DNA of 8,743 nt from an uncultured Oscillospiraceae bacterium (GCA_900548085.1 URJF01000058.1:1-8743), one strand, 5' to 3'; positions 1 to 6,263 are shown, counted from the stretch's first letter. The notes: a model not told the origin generated them from the letters alone. Numbers and translations are program-made.

Positions 1-231
1 CTCGGCACAGCAGTCGGTCTCATCTTTGTACAAAAGTCCGGCTACTATGAATCACTGAACAGCGGTGACTTCAGCTCAAACACAAAGAATATTATCTTCT
101 TTGCTTATACCGCACTGCCCGGCATTCTCGCCCTCCTGTCAATTATTCCAATGTTCAAATACGACATCTTCGGCGAAAAGAAGGCAAAGATTTCTGCTGC
201 ACTTGCAGAGCGCAGAAACATAACAGAATAA
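1..231 (+). CDS. C-terminal end of a GPH-type (MFS) sugar:cation symporter, 5' truncated
   Basis: Frame 1 is open from the window edge to a TAA at 229-231, giving the last 76 residues of a protein. A hydrophobic segment (about residues 30-52, NIIFFAYTALPGILALLSII) is followed by a short charged tail that reads FGEKKAKISAALAERR. A last membrane helix followed by a 'Y..tekk...I..eLe.RR'-like cytoplasmic tail is typical of the glycoside-pentoside-hexuronide:cation symporters (MelB, XylP, YicJ relatives), which carry sugars across the inner membrane with H+ or Na+. The substrate cannot be told because the informative N-terminal part lies outside the window. A terminator follows 15 bases after the stop, so this is the last gene of its unit. 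Another MFS-like carrier is possible. The open frame is certain, the family is a moderate-confidence inference. Confidence 0.6.
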   Translation, partial: LGTAVGLIFVQKSGYYESLNSGDFSSNTKNIIFFAYTALPGILALLSIIPMFKYDIFGEKKAKISAALAERRNITE

Positions 232-246
232 ATCTTAGATTATTTG

Positions 247-278
247 TCCCTCGTACAGCAGTACGGGGGATATTTTTT
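247..278 (+). terminator. Rho-independent terminator after the symporter gene
   Basis: CCCTCGTAC (248-256) pairs with GTACGGGGG (261-269) through nine pairs including one G-T wobble, with the loop AGCA. It can be extended by T247-A270. Six T follow at 273-278. It ends the upstream transcript and insulates the regulator gene that starts at 374. Confidence 0.85.
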
Positions 279-320
279 ATGGGGCAACCGAAAGTTTACA
301 TAATGAAAACTTATTTTATG

Positions 321-349
321 TTGAACAAATCTTCCGAATTTGTTATCAT
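321..349 (+). promoter_or_regulatory. Sigma-A-type promoter of the XRE regulator gene
   Basis: The -35 box is TTGAAC (321-326) and the -10 box is TATCAT (344-349), with a 17-bp spacer. Transcription would start near 356, leaving a leader of only about 18 bases that holds the AGGAGG ribosome binding site (362-367), six bases before the ATG at 374. The spacing is optimal and the gene lies directly downstream. Confidence 0.75.
324..344. promoter_or_regulatory. Candidate operator: perfect 7-bp dyad between -35 and -10
   Basis: AACAAAT (324-330) and ATTTGTT (338-344) are exact inverted repeats separated by CTTCCGA. The dyad fills the promoter spacer and overlaps the last -35 bases and the first -10 base. 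XRE-family proteins bind dyads of this size as dimers, so binding here would block RNA polymerase. That the product of the next gene is the binder is an inference from position. Confidence 0.5.
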
Positions 350-373
350 CTATTTGAAAAAAGGAGGATTGTT

Positions 374-1534
374 ATGAAATTCAGTGATAATCTTAGGAAT
401 CTGCGGCGAGAAAAAGAATACTCCCAAGAATATCTTGCCGAAAAATTAGGCGTAACACGCCAGACAATATCTAAGTGGGAAAACGGCACGGCTATGCCCG
501 ACCTAAAAAAGCTAACGGAAATAGCAGAACTTTTTGGCACTACCATGGACAAACTGCTGGGCACAGAAAAGGAAGCTTCTACCGAAACAAAATATAATAA
601 TGTAATACAATACAGTATTGCGGAAAGTAATCAAAGCATACTCCAAAAGCGAGTAGACAAGCTAAAAATAGTAACTATAGTAATGGCTGTAATATGTGTT
701 ATATCCATAATAACCTCAATAAGCACTCAAAACGAGCTAAGCAATCTAAGCTCCAAGGTGGACAATATAGTACAGAACGCCGGCAGCACTGATGATCAGA
801 GCGACAACACTGCAACTGATGTTCTGTCAGATTATGTGTCTGTAAAAATAGACAAGGCAGATAAAGACAAACCGAACATTGTCACCGCTACCTTTACATA
901 TTCACCGGAAACCTACTCTAATGACACAAAGGTTTCGTTTTCTATACCCGACGCAAAGGACGGCAAGAAGATTATTGACGCAAAGAAAGAATCTGACGAG
1001 TTCAAAGCAACCGCCACTTTTGATATTACCGCAGGTGACAACTACGCAATAAGAGTAAACGACGGCAAATCCACTGCGCTCTACGACTTAGACAACAGTT
1101 TTTACACTCAATACATAGCTGAACCTAACAACGGAGAAGATGCAAACACAATGTCAGTAACTATCGAAAGTCAGCTAAACAAGCACACATATTCGCTGAG
1201 CGACGGTAAAAACACGACATCAACAACGCTCTCATGGGACAACAAAAACAGCATACTGAGCATAAAATCGGCAGAACTCGTGGCTGAGGACAGCCTCGGC
1301 GTAAAGTTGAAATCAATACCGCTGGAAATACGAACAAACGGAAACAAATCATATGCAGTCGTAGATGAAATCACCACAGACTCCGTGGCTGACATTCTGT
1401 CAATAAAGCTCACGGCAAAGGACGGAACTGTGTATGAAAAGCGATTCGCTACAGGTGATGTCGACACCGACGGCGACGATAATTCTACAAAAATCACATT
1501 CAAAAACGGAAAATCAATAACAGAATACGAATAA
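374..1534 (+). CDS. Membrane-anchored XRE-family transcriptional regulator with extracytoplasmic C-terminal domain
   Basis: 386 residues. Residues 3-60 form a Cro/C1-type helix-turn-helix, with the recognition-helix motif VTRQTISKWENG at 27-38 and the usual 'MPDLKKLTEIAELFGTTMDKLL' continuation. A linker (63-97) leads to one transmembrane helix at about 98-117 (IVTIVMAVICVISIITSIS). The remaining 270 residues are polar, rich in Thr, Ser, Asp and Lys with beta-like alternation, and by topology lie outside the cell. Near the end GDVDTDGDDNS (361-371) resembles the start of a calcium-binding EF-hand or dockerin loop. The start at 374 is set by AGGAGG six bases upstream. The gene has its own promoter and a terminator shared with nrdG, so it is a single-gene unit. 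The likely role is a one-component sensor carrying an outside signal to DNA; target genes are unknown apart from probable autoregulation. The DNA-binding domain and membrane helix are clear, while the sensor function is inferred. Confidence 0.85.
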   Translation: MKFSDNLRNLRREKEYSQEYLAEKLGVTRQTISKWENGTAMPDLKKLTEIAELFGTTMDKLLGTEKEASTETKYNNVIQYSIAESNQSILQKRVDKLKIVTIVMAVICVISIITSISTQNELSNLSSKVDNIVQNAGSTDDQSDNTATDVLSDYVSVKIDKADKDKPNIVTATFTYSPETYSNDTKVSFSIPDAKDGKKIIDAKKESDEFKATATFDITAGDNYAIRVNDGKSTALYDLDNSFYTQYIAEPNNGEDANTMSVTIESQLNKHTYSLSDGKNTTSTTLSWDNKNSILSIKSAELVAEDSLGVKLKSIPLEIRTNGNKSYAVVDEITTDSVADILSIKLTAKDGTVYEKRFATGDVDTDGDDNSTKITFKNGKSITEYE

Positions 1535-1535
1535 T

Positions 1536-1580
1536 AAAAAATGCAGTGCAGACACAACATCTACACTGCATTTTGTTATT
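1536..1580. terminator. Bidirectional terminator shared by the XRE gene and nrdG
   Basis: AAAATGCAGTG (1538-1548) pairs exactly with CACTGCATTTT (1564-1574). One C-A mismatch (1549/1563) follows, then AGA/TCT pairs close a CACAACA loop (1553-1559). On the + strand the stem runs into TTTTGTTATT; on the - strand it runs into a T-rich tract complementary to 1529-1541. The two convergent genes end only 41 bases apart, and the nrdG stop codon lies in the T-rich flank at 1576-1578. Confidence 0.85.
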
Positions 1581-2106
1581 CAAGATAGAGAACTATTTTG
1601 TTCTGCTTTATCGTTTCTTTTATGTCGATTACACGCTGATTGCTTGAGCCACGGAACTTCAGCGAGACATCGTGAAGTGCCTCTACATAAGGTCCGTCGA
1701 CAAGAATATCTATCAGCGACACCATCTCTTTTGATATATCGGTAGCTGCACGGGACTTCTTTTCCCCTGCTCCGATAATTTCCTCAAAAGTAAAGCCGGT
1801 ATAGCACCAAACATTTTTGTCCGGAAATTTTTCGTGGAACATAACAAGAAACGGCAGCAGTACCTTTTGGTTTTCAGGTTCAAAGGGCTCACCGCCCAAA
1901 AGAGAAATTCCGTTAATCCAATAGTGGTCCACAGACTCAAAAATTTTGTTCATCGTCTCCTCGGTGAAAAGCTCACCATAGCCGAAATCCCACGCTATCT
2001 CATTAAAGCAATTTTTGCATCTGTGACGACAGCCGGACACAAACAGCGATGTACGAACACCCTCGCCGTTAGCTATGTCATTAGTCTTAATTTCTGCCCA
2101 ATTCAT
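1576..2106 (-). CDS. nrdG: Anaerobic ribonucleoside-triphosphate reductase activating protein (radical SAM)
   Basis: 176 residues from the chosen start, close to the usual NrdG length. It uses a [4Fe-4S] cluster and S-adenosylmethionine to put the glycyl radical on NrdD. The cluster motif CRHRCKNC (C26, C30, C33; CxxxCxxC) is intact, as is the SAM-contacting GGEP at 71-74. The opening MNWAEIKTNDIANGEGVRTS is typical of NrdG. An in-frame ATG seven codons upstream (2127) is rejected because GGAGG at 2113-2117 sits six bases before the ATG at 2106, while the upstream ATG lies in the hairpin flank. nrdG follows nrdD by 57 bases on the same strand, and no separate promoter is evident, so it is probably co-transcribed and tuned by the hairpin between the genes. 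Confidence 0.95.
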   Translation of the reverse strand: MNWAEIKTNDIANGEGVRTSLFVSGCRHRCKNCFNEIAWDFGYGELFTEETMNKIFESVDHYWINGISLLGGEPFEPENQKVLLPFLVMFHEKFPDKNVWCYTGFTFEEIIGAGEKKSRAATDISKEMVSLIDILVDGPYVEALHDVSLKFRGSSNQRVIDIKETIKQNKIVLYLE

Positions 2107-2112
2107 AAGATA

Positions 2113-2117
2113 CCTCC
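2113..2117 (-). promoter_or_regulatory. Ribosome binding site that decides the nrdG start
   Basis: The - strand reads GGAGG here, six bases before the ATG at 2106-2104. It lies ten bases beyond the nrdD-nrdG hairpin, so it stays free when the hairpin is folded. Confidence 0.85.
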
Positions 2118-2127
2118 GTATCTGCAA

Positions 2128-2155
2128 ACACGGACAGTAGGTCTACTGTCCGTGT
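2128..2155 (-). repeat. Hairpin between nrdD and nrdG (13-bp perfect stem)
   Basis: ACACGGACAGTAG (2128-2140) is the exact reverse complement of CTACTGTCCGTGT (2143-2155), with only GT between, so the tip must open to a four-base loop. In the direction of the operon the hairpin begins eight bases after the nrdD stop and is followed by TTTGCAGATA, too few T for a standard terminator. It may be a leaky terminator, an RNA-stabilising end for nrdD mRNA or a processing site. Read on the + strand it is followed, after five bases, by GATTTTT, which could stop antisense transcription. Confidence 0.75.
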
Positions 2156-2163
2156 ATAGATTT

Positions 2164-4365
2164 TTACAGATGCAGTACACGCTCTTTAATTTCCTGTGTC
2201 CTGCCTTGATTCCAAAACTGAGTGCCGATATAGCCACAGGTACGGCGAGCTACGTTCATCTTGTCCTGGTCCTCATTGCCGCACTTAGGGCAACGCCAAA
2301 TGAGCTTGCCGTGTTCATTCTCGACGATTTGGATTTCGCCGTCATAACCGCAAACCTGGCAGTAGTCACTCTTTGTGTTCAGCTCTGCATACATAATGTT
2401 ATCATAAATGAATTTCATTACCTGGAGCACAGCCGGAATATTGTCCTGCATATTAGGTACTTCTACATAGGAGATAGCACCGCCCGGAGAAAGCTTTTGG
2501 AACTCGCTCTCAAACTTGAGTTTAGTAAAGGCGTCAATCTTCTCTCTTACATTAACATGATAGGAGTTTGTGATATAGTTTCTGTCGGTAACGCCCGGTA
2601 TAATGCCAAATCTCTTTTGGAGACATTTTGCAAACTTATATGTGGTAGACTCCAAAGGTGTGCCGTAGAGGCTGAAATCTATGTTTGTGTCCTTCTTCCA
2701 CTTGTTGCACATATCGTTCATATGTTGCATAACGGAGAGAGCAAACTCCTTGCCGCCATTATCATCAGTATGCGATTTGCCTGTCATATACTTTGTGCAC
2801 TCATAGAGTCCTGCATAGCCGAGTGAAATAGTGGAATAGCCATCAAAAAGAAGTCTGTCGATAGTCTCGCCTTTCTTTAATCTTGCGAGAGCACCGTGCT
2901 GCCACAAAATAGGAGCGGCATCGCTGACTGTGCCCTTAAGTCTGTTGTGACGGCACATAAGTGCACGATAGCAAAGGTCAAGTCTTTCATCAAAGATTTT
3001 CCAAAACTTTTCCATTTCTCCGCCGGAGGAGCAAGCCACATCGACAAGGTTAATTGTAACAACTCCTTGGTTGAATCTGCCGTAATACTTATGCTTGCCA
3101 TCAACATAATTCTTGGCGTTGGCAATATTGCCGATACCCGCGTCGGTAAATCTGTCAGGAGTAAGGAATGAACGGCAGCCCATACAGGTATAAACATCAC
3201 CCTTGAGCTCGTGCATAACTTTTTCGCTGATATAGTCGGGAACCATACGCTTTGCAGTACATTTTGCTGCAAGCTCTGTCAAATAATAATATGGTGAGTC
3301 CTCTGTAATATTGTCTTCCTCAAGGACATAAATAAGCTTAGGAAATGCCGGAGTAATCCATACGCCCTCCTCATTCTTAACGCCCCTGATACGCTGAGTA
3401 AGGGTTTCCTCAATAATCATAGCGAGGTCCTTTTTTTCCTGCTCGTTCTTAGCCTCATTAAGATACATAAATACAGTAACAAACGGAGCCTGACCGTTTG
3501 TTGTAAGGAGAGTAACGACTTGATACTGAATGGTCTGAACGCCACGGGATACTTCATCACGCAGACGCTTTTCGGCAAGTTTGCTGACCTGCTCGTCAGT
3601 CATATCGAGTCCGTATTCTTCTTTTTCTGCCAAAACCTGCTTTCTTATCTTTTCTCTACTGACCTGTACGAAAGGTGCAAGGTGAGCCAAAGAGATTGAC
3701 TGACCGCCGTACTGGCTGGAAGCAACCTGTGCGATAATCTGAGTAGCAATGTTGCAAGCGGTAGAAAATGAATGTGGTTTTTCTATCATAGTCTCACTGA
3801 TAACAGTTCCGTTTTGGAGCATATCCTCAAGATTAACGAGGTCACAGTTGTGCATATGCTGTGCAAAATAGTCTGCATCGTGGAAATGGATAAGTCCCTG
3901 CTCGTGTGCCTCCACAATATCCTGTGGGAGAAGAATACGCTTTGTGATATCCTTAGATACCTCACCTGCCATATAATCACGCTGAACGGAATTTACGGTA
4001 GGGTTCTTATTACTGTTCTCTTGCTTAACTTCTTCGTTATTGCACTCAATAAGAGAGAGAATTTGGTTATCTGTAGTATTAGCCTTTCTGATAAGAGAAC
4101 GGGTGTAGCGGTATCTGACGTATCTCTTAGCTACCTCAAATGCACCCTGAGCCATAATCTGATCCTCAACGATGTCCTGAATCTCCTCTACGGAGAGTGC
4201 TCTGCTTGCCTTTGCAATCTTAAACTCGACAAATTCTGCAATGTCGTTAATTTGGCTACGGGTAAGCTCTTCCTTTTCGCACGCCTGATTGGCTTTAGAT
4301 ACGGCTATTACGATTTTGTTTAAATCAAAGTCTGCTTCGGAGCCGTTTCTCTTTATGATTTTCAT
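2164..4365 (-). CDS. nrdD: Anaerobic (class III) ribonucleoside-triphosphate reductase, catalytic subunit
   Basis: 733 residues, a normal full length. It reduces ribonucleoside triphosphates to dNTPs in the cytoplasm without oxygen, using a glycyl radical. Residues 1-92 are an ATP-cone (MKIIKRNGSEADFDLNKI...), the allosteric site that senses ATP and dATP. The catalytic barrel follows, with candidate active-site cysteines in HNCDLVNL (C174) and CMGCRSFL (C394, C397). The C-terminal zinc site is CQVC (669, 672) and CPKC (692, 695). The radical loop RRTCGYIG places the glycyl radical at Gly711. The start is fixed by GAAGGGG at 4374-4380, eight bases before the ATG. It is the first gene of the nrdD-nrdG operon, with a consensus promoter and a probable NrdR site upstream. 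No frameshift or missing key residue is seen. Confidence 0.97.
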   Translation of the reverse strand: MKIIKRNGSEADFDLNKIVIAVSKANQACEKEELTRSQINDIAEFVEFKIAKASRALSVEEIQDIVEDQIMAQGAFEVAKRYVRYRYTRSLIRKANTTDNQILSLIECNNEEVKQENSNKNPTVNSVQRDYMAGEVSKDITKRILLPQDIVEAHEQGLIHFHDADYFAQHMHNCDLVNLEDMLQNGTVISETMIEKPHSFSTACNIATQIIAQVASSQYGGQSISLAHLAPFVQVSREKIRKQVLAEKEEYGLDMTDEQVSKLAEKRLRDEVSRGVQTIQYQVVTLLTTNGQAPFVTVFMYLNEAKNEQEKKDLAMIIEETLTQRIRGVKNEEGVWITPAFPKLIYVLEEDNITEDSPYYYLTELAAKCTAKRMVPDYISEKVMHELKGDVYTCMGCRSFLTPDRFTDAGIGNIANAKNYVDGKHKYYGRFNQGVVTINLVDVACSSGGEMEKFWKIFDERLDLCYRALMCRHNRLKGTVSDAAPILWQHGALARLKKGETIDRLLFDGYSTISLGYAGLYECTKYMTGKSHTDDNGGKEFALSVMQHMNDMCNKWKKDTNIDFSLYGTPLESTTYKFAKCLQKRFGIIPGVTDRNYITNSYHVNVREKIDAFTKLKFESEFQKLSPGGAISYVEVPNMQDNIPAVLQVMKFIYDNIMYAELNTKSDYCQVCGYDGEIQIVENEHGKLIWRCPKCGNEDQDKMNVARRTCGYIGTQFWNQGRTQEIKERVLHL

Positions 4366-4440
4366 AAAATTTACCCCTTCTCTTTTCGTTTTTCTAAAAA
4401 ATTACAAAACAATAACAATCAATTTTTCGTGACCTTTTCA

Positions 4441-4469
4441 ATAATACCAAATGGCAGTGTCAATGTCAA
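4441..4469 (-). promoter_or_regulatory. Promoter of the nrdD-nrdG operon
   Basis: On the - strand TTGACA (4469-4464) and TATTAT (4446-4441) are 17 bases apart, a perfect -35 and a 5/6 -10. A second TTGACA overlaps the spacer (4463-4458) but sits too close to this -10 to serve it. Transcription would start near 4434, giving a leader of about 69 bases that shows no recognisable riboswitch fold. Confidence 0.8.
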
Positions 4470-4486
4470 TAGGTTTATGCCAAAAA

Positions 4487-4502
4487 ATACAAGATATTGT
4501 GT
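4487..4502. promoter_or_regulatory. Probable NrdR box upstream of nrdD
   Basis: The - strand reads ACACAATATCTTGTAT, matching 14 of 16 positions of the known NrdR box ACACwATATATwGTGT. NrdR is the ATP/dATP-sensing repressor of ribonucleotide reductase operons, so the location fits. The box lies 17 bases upstream of the -35. NrdR sites usually come in pairs about two or three helical turns apart. The only candidate partner I see, at 4519-4534, matches about half the positions and is weak. Confidence 0.65.
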
Positions 4503-4516
4503 CCACTCACCAACTA

Positions 4517-4636
4517 TGGCACATAATAATACGAAATGTAGTATTTACAAAATCTTAACAAAAGGCATAAATCCGCCGTTTGGCACAAATATACACATAA
4601 ATTATTACATTTTGTAATATAGCAAAAAGGCATAAA
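4517..4636. repeat. Two degenerate direct repeats of about 64 bp
   Basis: TGGCACA occurs at 4517-4523 and 4581-4587, and AAAAGGCATAAA at 4560-4571 and 4625-4636. The order is the same and the offsets are 64 and 65 bases, so the two units (about 4517-4571 and 4581-4636) look like a decayed tandem duplication with one indel. The sequence between the two anchors in each unit is only loosely alike. The block lies between the 3D gene terminator and the nrdD control region and has no coding potential. Confidence 0.4.
4603..4619. repeat. Short palindrome in the nrdD upstream spacer
   Basis: TATTACA (4603-4609) and TGTAATA (4613-4619) are exact inverted repeats around TTT. The size fits a protein-binding dyad, but the sequence is very AT-rich and no owner is known. 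It lies just beyond the T-run of the 3D gene terminator. Confidence 0.35.
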
Positions 4637-4661
4637 AAAGACGGGAAGCAAACTTCCCGTC
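4634..4661 (-). terminator. Rho-independent terminator of the 3D-domain gene
   Basis: On the - strand GACGGGAAG, loop TTTG and CTTCCCGTC form a perfect nine-pair stem (4640-4661), followed directly by six T (4639-4634). It starts 14 bases after the stop codon and separates this gene from the nrdD operon. Confidence 0.93.
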
Positions 4662-4675
4662 AAAATGATTAATTA

Positions 4676-5902
4676 TTACCAACCGAGACGAACGATAGTA
4701 ATGTTGCATGAACCTGTACCGTATCTGTAGCAGGCACTGTGACCCTCCGGAGTGAAGATGTCGATACGACCTCGTCTCGACAATCCGCTGCCTCCACGGT
4801 CAACTACCGTATAATTGTTTCCGCCGACCTCTACGACACTGCCCAAAGGCAACCAGTTACAAGCGATATAGTACGGATTTGACATTCCGTTATATATTCT
4901 TCTGCCCGAAGTGGTAATACCTCTCGAGTTTCCGTTACAGGTGGCGCAGGCACAATAGTGAGTATATCTGCCGTTGATTACCTGACCTACAGTGTAGCCG
5001 TTCTTAGACTTAACACCGTTAGGTTTTACGGAATTGGCGGTTTTCTTTGTGCCGACCTTTACAACCTTTTGTACAGGCTGTGACTTTACGGTTCTGTTTT
5101 CTTCTTTGCGTGACTTTTCTTTAGAGTTTACATACTTAACTCTGTAGGTCACCTCTGCCTCGCCGTCTTTTCCGGCTTTGACAGTCTTTGTCTTGCCTTG
5201 TGCAAGTGAGCTGTCATTTTGCTCTTTGGTAGAATATTTCATAGTGATTGTCTTTTTGACAGTCTTATATTCTACTCTGTATACCTTAACCTTCATACCT
5301 GCTTTGACCGGCTGTGAAAGCTTAGGCTTTGTATAGTCATCCTCGCCCAAAGTAATTCCTGCTGTTGTGAGCAAATCCTTTACGGAGCCGTCTACTACAG
5401 AATACTTTGTTGTCTTTCCGTCTGCAGTTACAGATACGGAAAAGGCTTTTTTAATTCCGATTACCATACCGTCTTTAACAGGGGCATCAAAATCATAAGT
5501 AGTTCTGTCACCCTTGTTCAGTTTTACGCCCGCTTCGGTAAGGGCGTCACCCACCTTTTCGGAATAGACATCATAGGTTGTGATTTTTCCGTCGGACTCA
5601 ACATTGATTGAGTTCATTCTGTGGATGATAATTTTGCCGCCTTTACTCTCCTCAAATGATGAAATGTCAAGTTTGTCATCGTCATCGAGAGTAATTCCTG
5701 CAGATTTGAGAATTTCGATAGGTTCCGTCTCAGTGGTAGTAACTGTAACACTCTGTCCGTTGTCTACTACAGAAACCTCGTACTGACCGAGGGTTCCCGC
5801 GATAGCGGTACTTGCAAATGTAGAAACGATAAGGACGAGCGCAATTACTGCTGTCATAATCGATCTTATCGACCGTTTGCCAGCTATTGATTGGTTAGTC
5901 AT
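4676..5902 (-). CDS. Secreted DUF348-G5-3D domain protein, putative peptidoglycan lytic enzyme (YabE/Rpf-like)
   Basis: 408 residues. Residues 1-36 are a signal peptide or membrane anchor (basic start, hydrophobic 16-35, AIA/G cleavage-like end). Three DUF348 repeats follow at about 41-95, 96-150 and 153-208, each with a '(S/E/T)AG(I/V)(T/K)L' signature. A G5 domain covers about 208-285 and a basic linker 286-310. The C-terminal 3D domain runs from 311 to 408: YCACATC, GITTSGR, LPLGSVVEV, VVDRGG and RIDIF. This layout is that of B. subtilis YabE and of resuscitation-promoting-factor-like wall proteins, whose 3D fold resembles lytic transglycosylase MltA. It likely trims peptidoglycan during growth or spore revival. 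By my alignment Asn349 stands where the first of the three family aspartates is expected, while Asp368 and Asp381 are kept. Six cysteines lie in this domain. The start is set by AAGGAG (5909-5914), six bases upstream. It is a single-gene unit with its own promoter and terminator. Confidence 0.9.
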   Translation of the reverse strand: MTNQSIAGKRSIRSIMTAVIALVLIVSTFASTAIAGTLGQYEVSVVDNGQSVTVTTTETEPIEILKSAGITLDDDDKLDISSFEESKGGKIIIHRMNSINVESDGKITTYDVYSEKVGDALTEAGVKLNKGDRTTYDFDAPVKDGMVIGIKKAFSVSVTADGKTTKYSVVDGSVKDLLTTAGITLGEDDYTKPKLSQPVKAGMKVKVYRVEYKTVKKTITMKYSTKEQNDSSLAQGKTKTVKAGKDGEAEVTYRVKYVNSKEKSRKEENRTVKSQPVQKVVKVGTKKTANSVKPNGVKSKNGYTVGQVINGRYTHYCACATCNGNSRGITTSGRRIYNGMSNPYYIACNWLPLGSVVEVGGNNYTVVDRGGSGLSRRGRIDIFTPEGHSACYRYGTGSCNITIVRLGW

Positions 5903-5986
5903 CTTAGTCTCCTTTTCTTCTTTGACAACAAGAATTTATTTGGTGCCGAGGTGGCTCCATATCTATGTTGCCTCAAAGCGTCGCCT

Positions 5987-6014
5987 ATTATAGCACAAAT
6001 CAACAAGATGTCAA
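5987..6014 (-). promoter_or_regulatory. Promoter of the 3D-domain gene
   Basis: On the - strand the consensus boxes TTGACA (6014-6009) and TATAAT (5992-5987) are separated by 16 bases. The start point would be near 5980, leaving a leader of about 78 bases. That leader has a short GC-rich patch around 5942-5960 with weak GCC/GGC pairing and no riboswitch class I can name. Confidence 0.8.
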
Positions 6015-6033
6015 TTTTCAACCCGAGTACATT

Positions 6034-6050
6034 TTGTACAAGTTGCACAA
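6034..6050. promoter_or_regulatory. Paired 8-bp palindromic motifs upstream of the 3D promoter
   Basis: TTGTACAA (6034-6041) and TTGCACAA (6043-6050) are near-identical, one fully and one nearly palindromic, with centres nine bases apart. They lie about 20 bases upstream of the -35 of the 3D-domain gene, where an activator or upstream repressor could bind. The protein is not identifiable. Confidence 0.3.
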
Positions 6051-6173
6051 AAGCAAAAAAATAAATACGCAATTTTGGCAAGCGGCATCCCAAATATTGT
6101 GGTTTTGTTATTTAGCGCTTTAGCGTGTTGAATTGAAATTTTGTTAAATTGTTAAAAATTCCGTTATCAAGAA

Positions 6174-6209
6174 TTACAAATTGTAACTTTTTGCTTTATT
6201 AGGTTACAA
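6174..6209. repeat. Overlapping TTGTAA/TTACAA inverted repeats
   Basis: TTACAA-A-TTGTAA (6174-6186) is a perfect 13-bp palindrome. Its right half also pairs, as TTGTAAC (6181-6187), with GTTACAA (6203-6209) across 15 bases. Mutually exclusive pairings of this sort occur in multi-site operators and in switching RNA leaders. No gene start lies close downstream on either strand. Confidence 0.35.
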
Positions 6210-6263
6210 AACTACTACATATAGTCCCTATACCCTGTTTCAGCCGAAAACCCATCTAAATAT

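Noticed and set aside
1834..2826. 330-codon open frame on the + strand
   Set aside because: It lies antisense to nrdG, the hairpin and the end of nrdD, which have full family motifs. It has no ribosome binding site and no recognisable domain.
4429..4617. 62-codon + strand open frame in the nrdD upstream spacer
   Set aside because: It covers the nrdD promoter and NrdR box on the opposite strand, with no ribosome binding site and a composition like the AT-rich spacer.
5672..5686. DDDDK (residues 73-77 of the 3D protein), an exact enteropeptidase recognition sequence
   Set aside because: A short acidic turn in a DUF348 repeat explains it, and an association with a host protease has no other support.
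5903..5980. Possible riboswitch in the leader of the 3D gene, such as the c-di-AMP class found before wall hydrolases
   Set aside because: The leader is only about 78 bases, too short for that class, and none of its conserved motifs could be found.
5899..6093. 64-codon - strand open frame upstream of the 3D gene
   Set aside because: It covers the consensus promoter and ribosome binding site of the 3D gene, has no ribosome binding site of its own and shows no family features.
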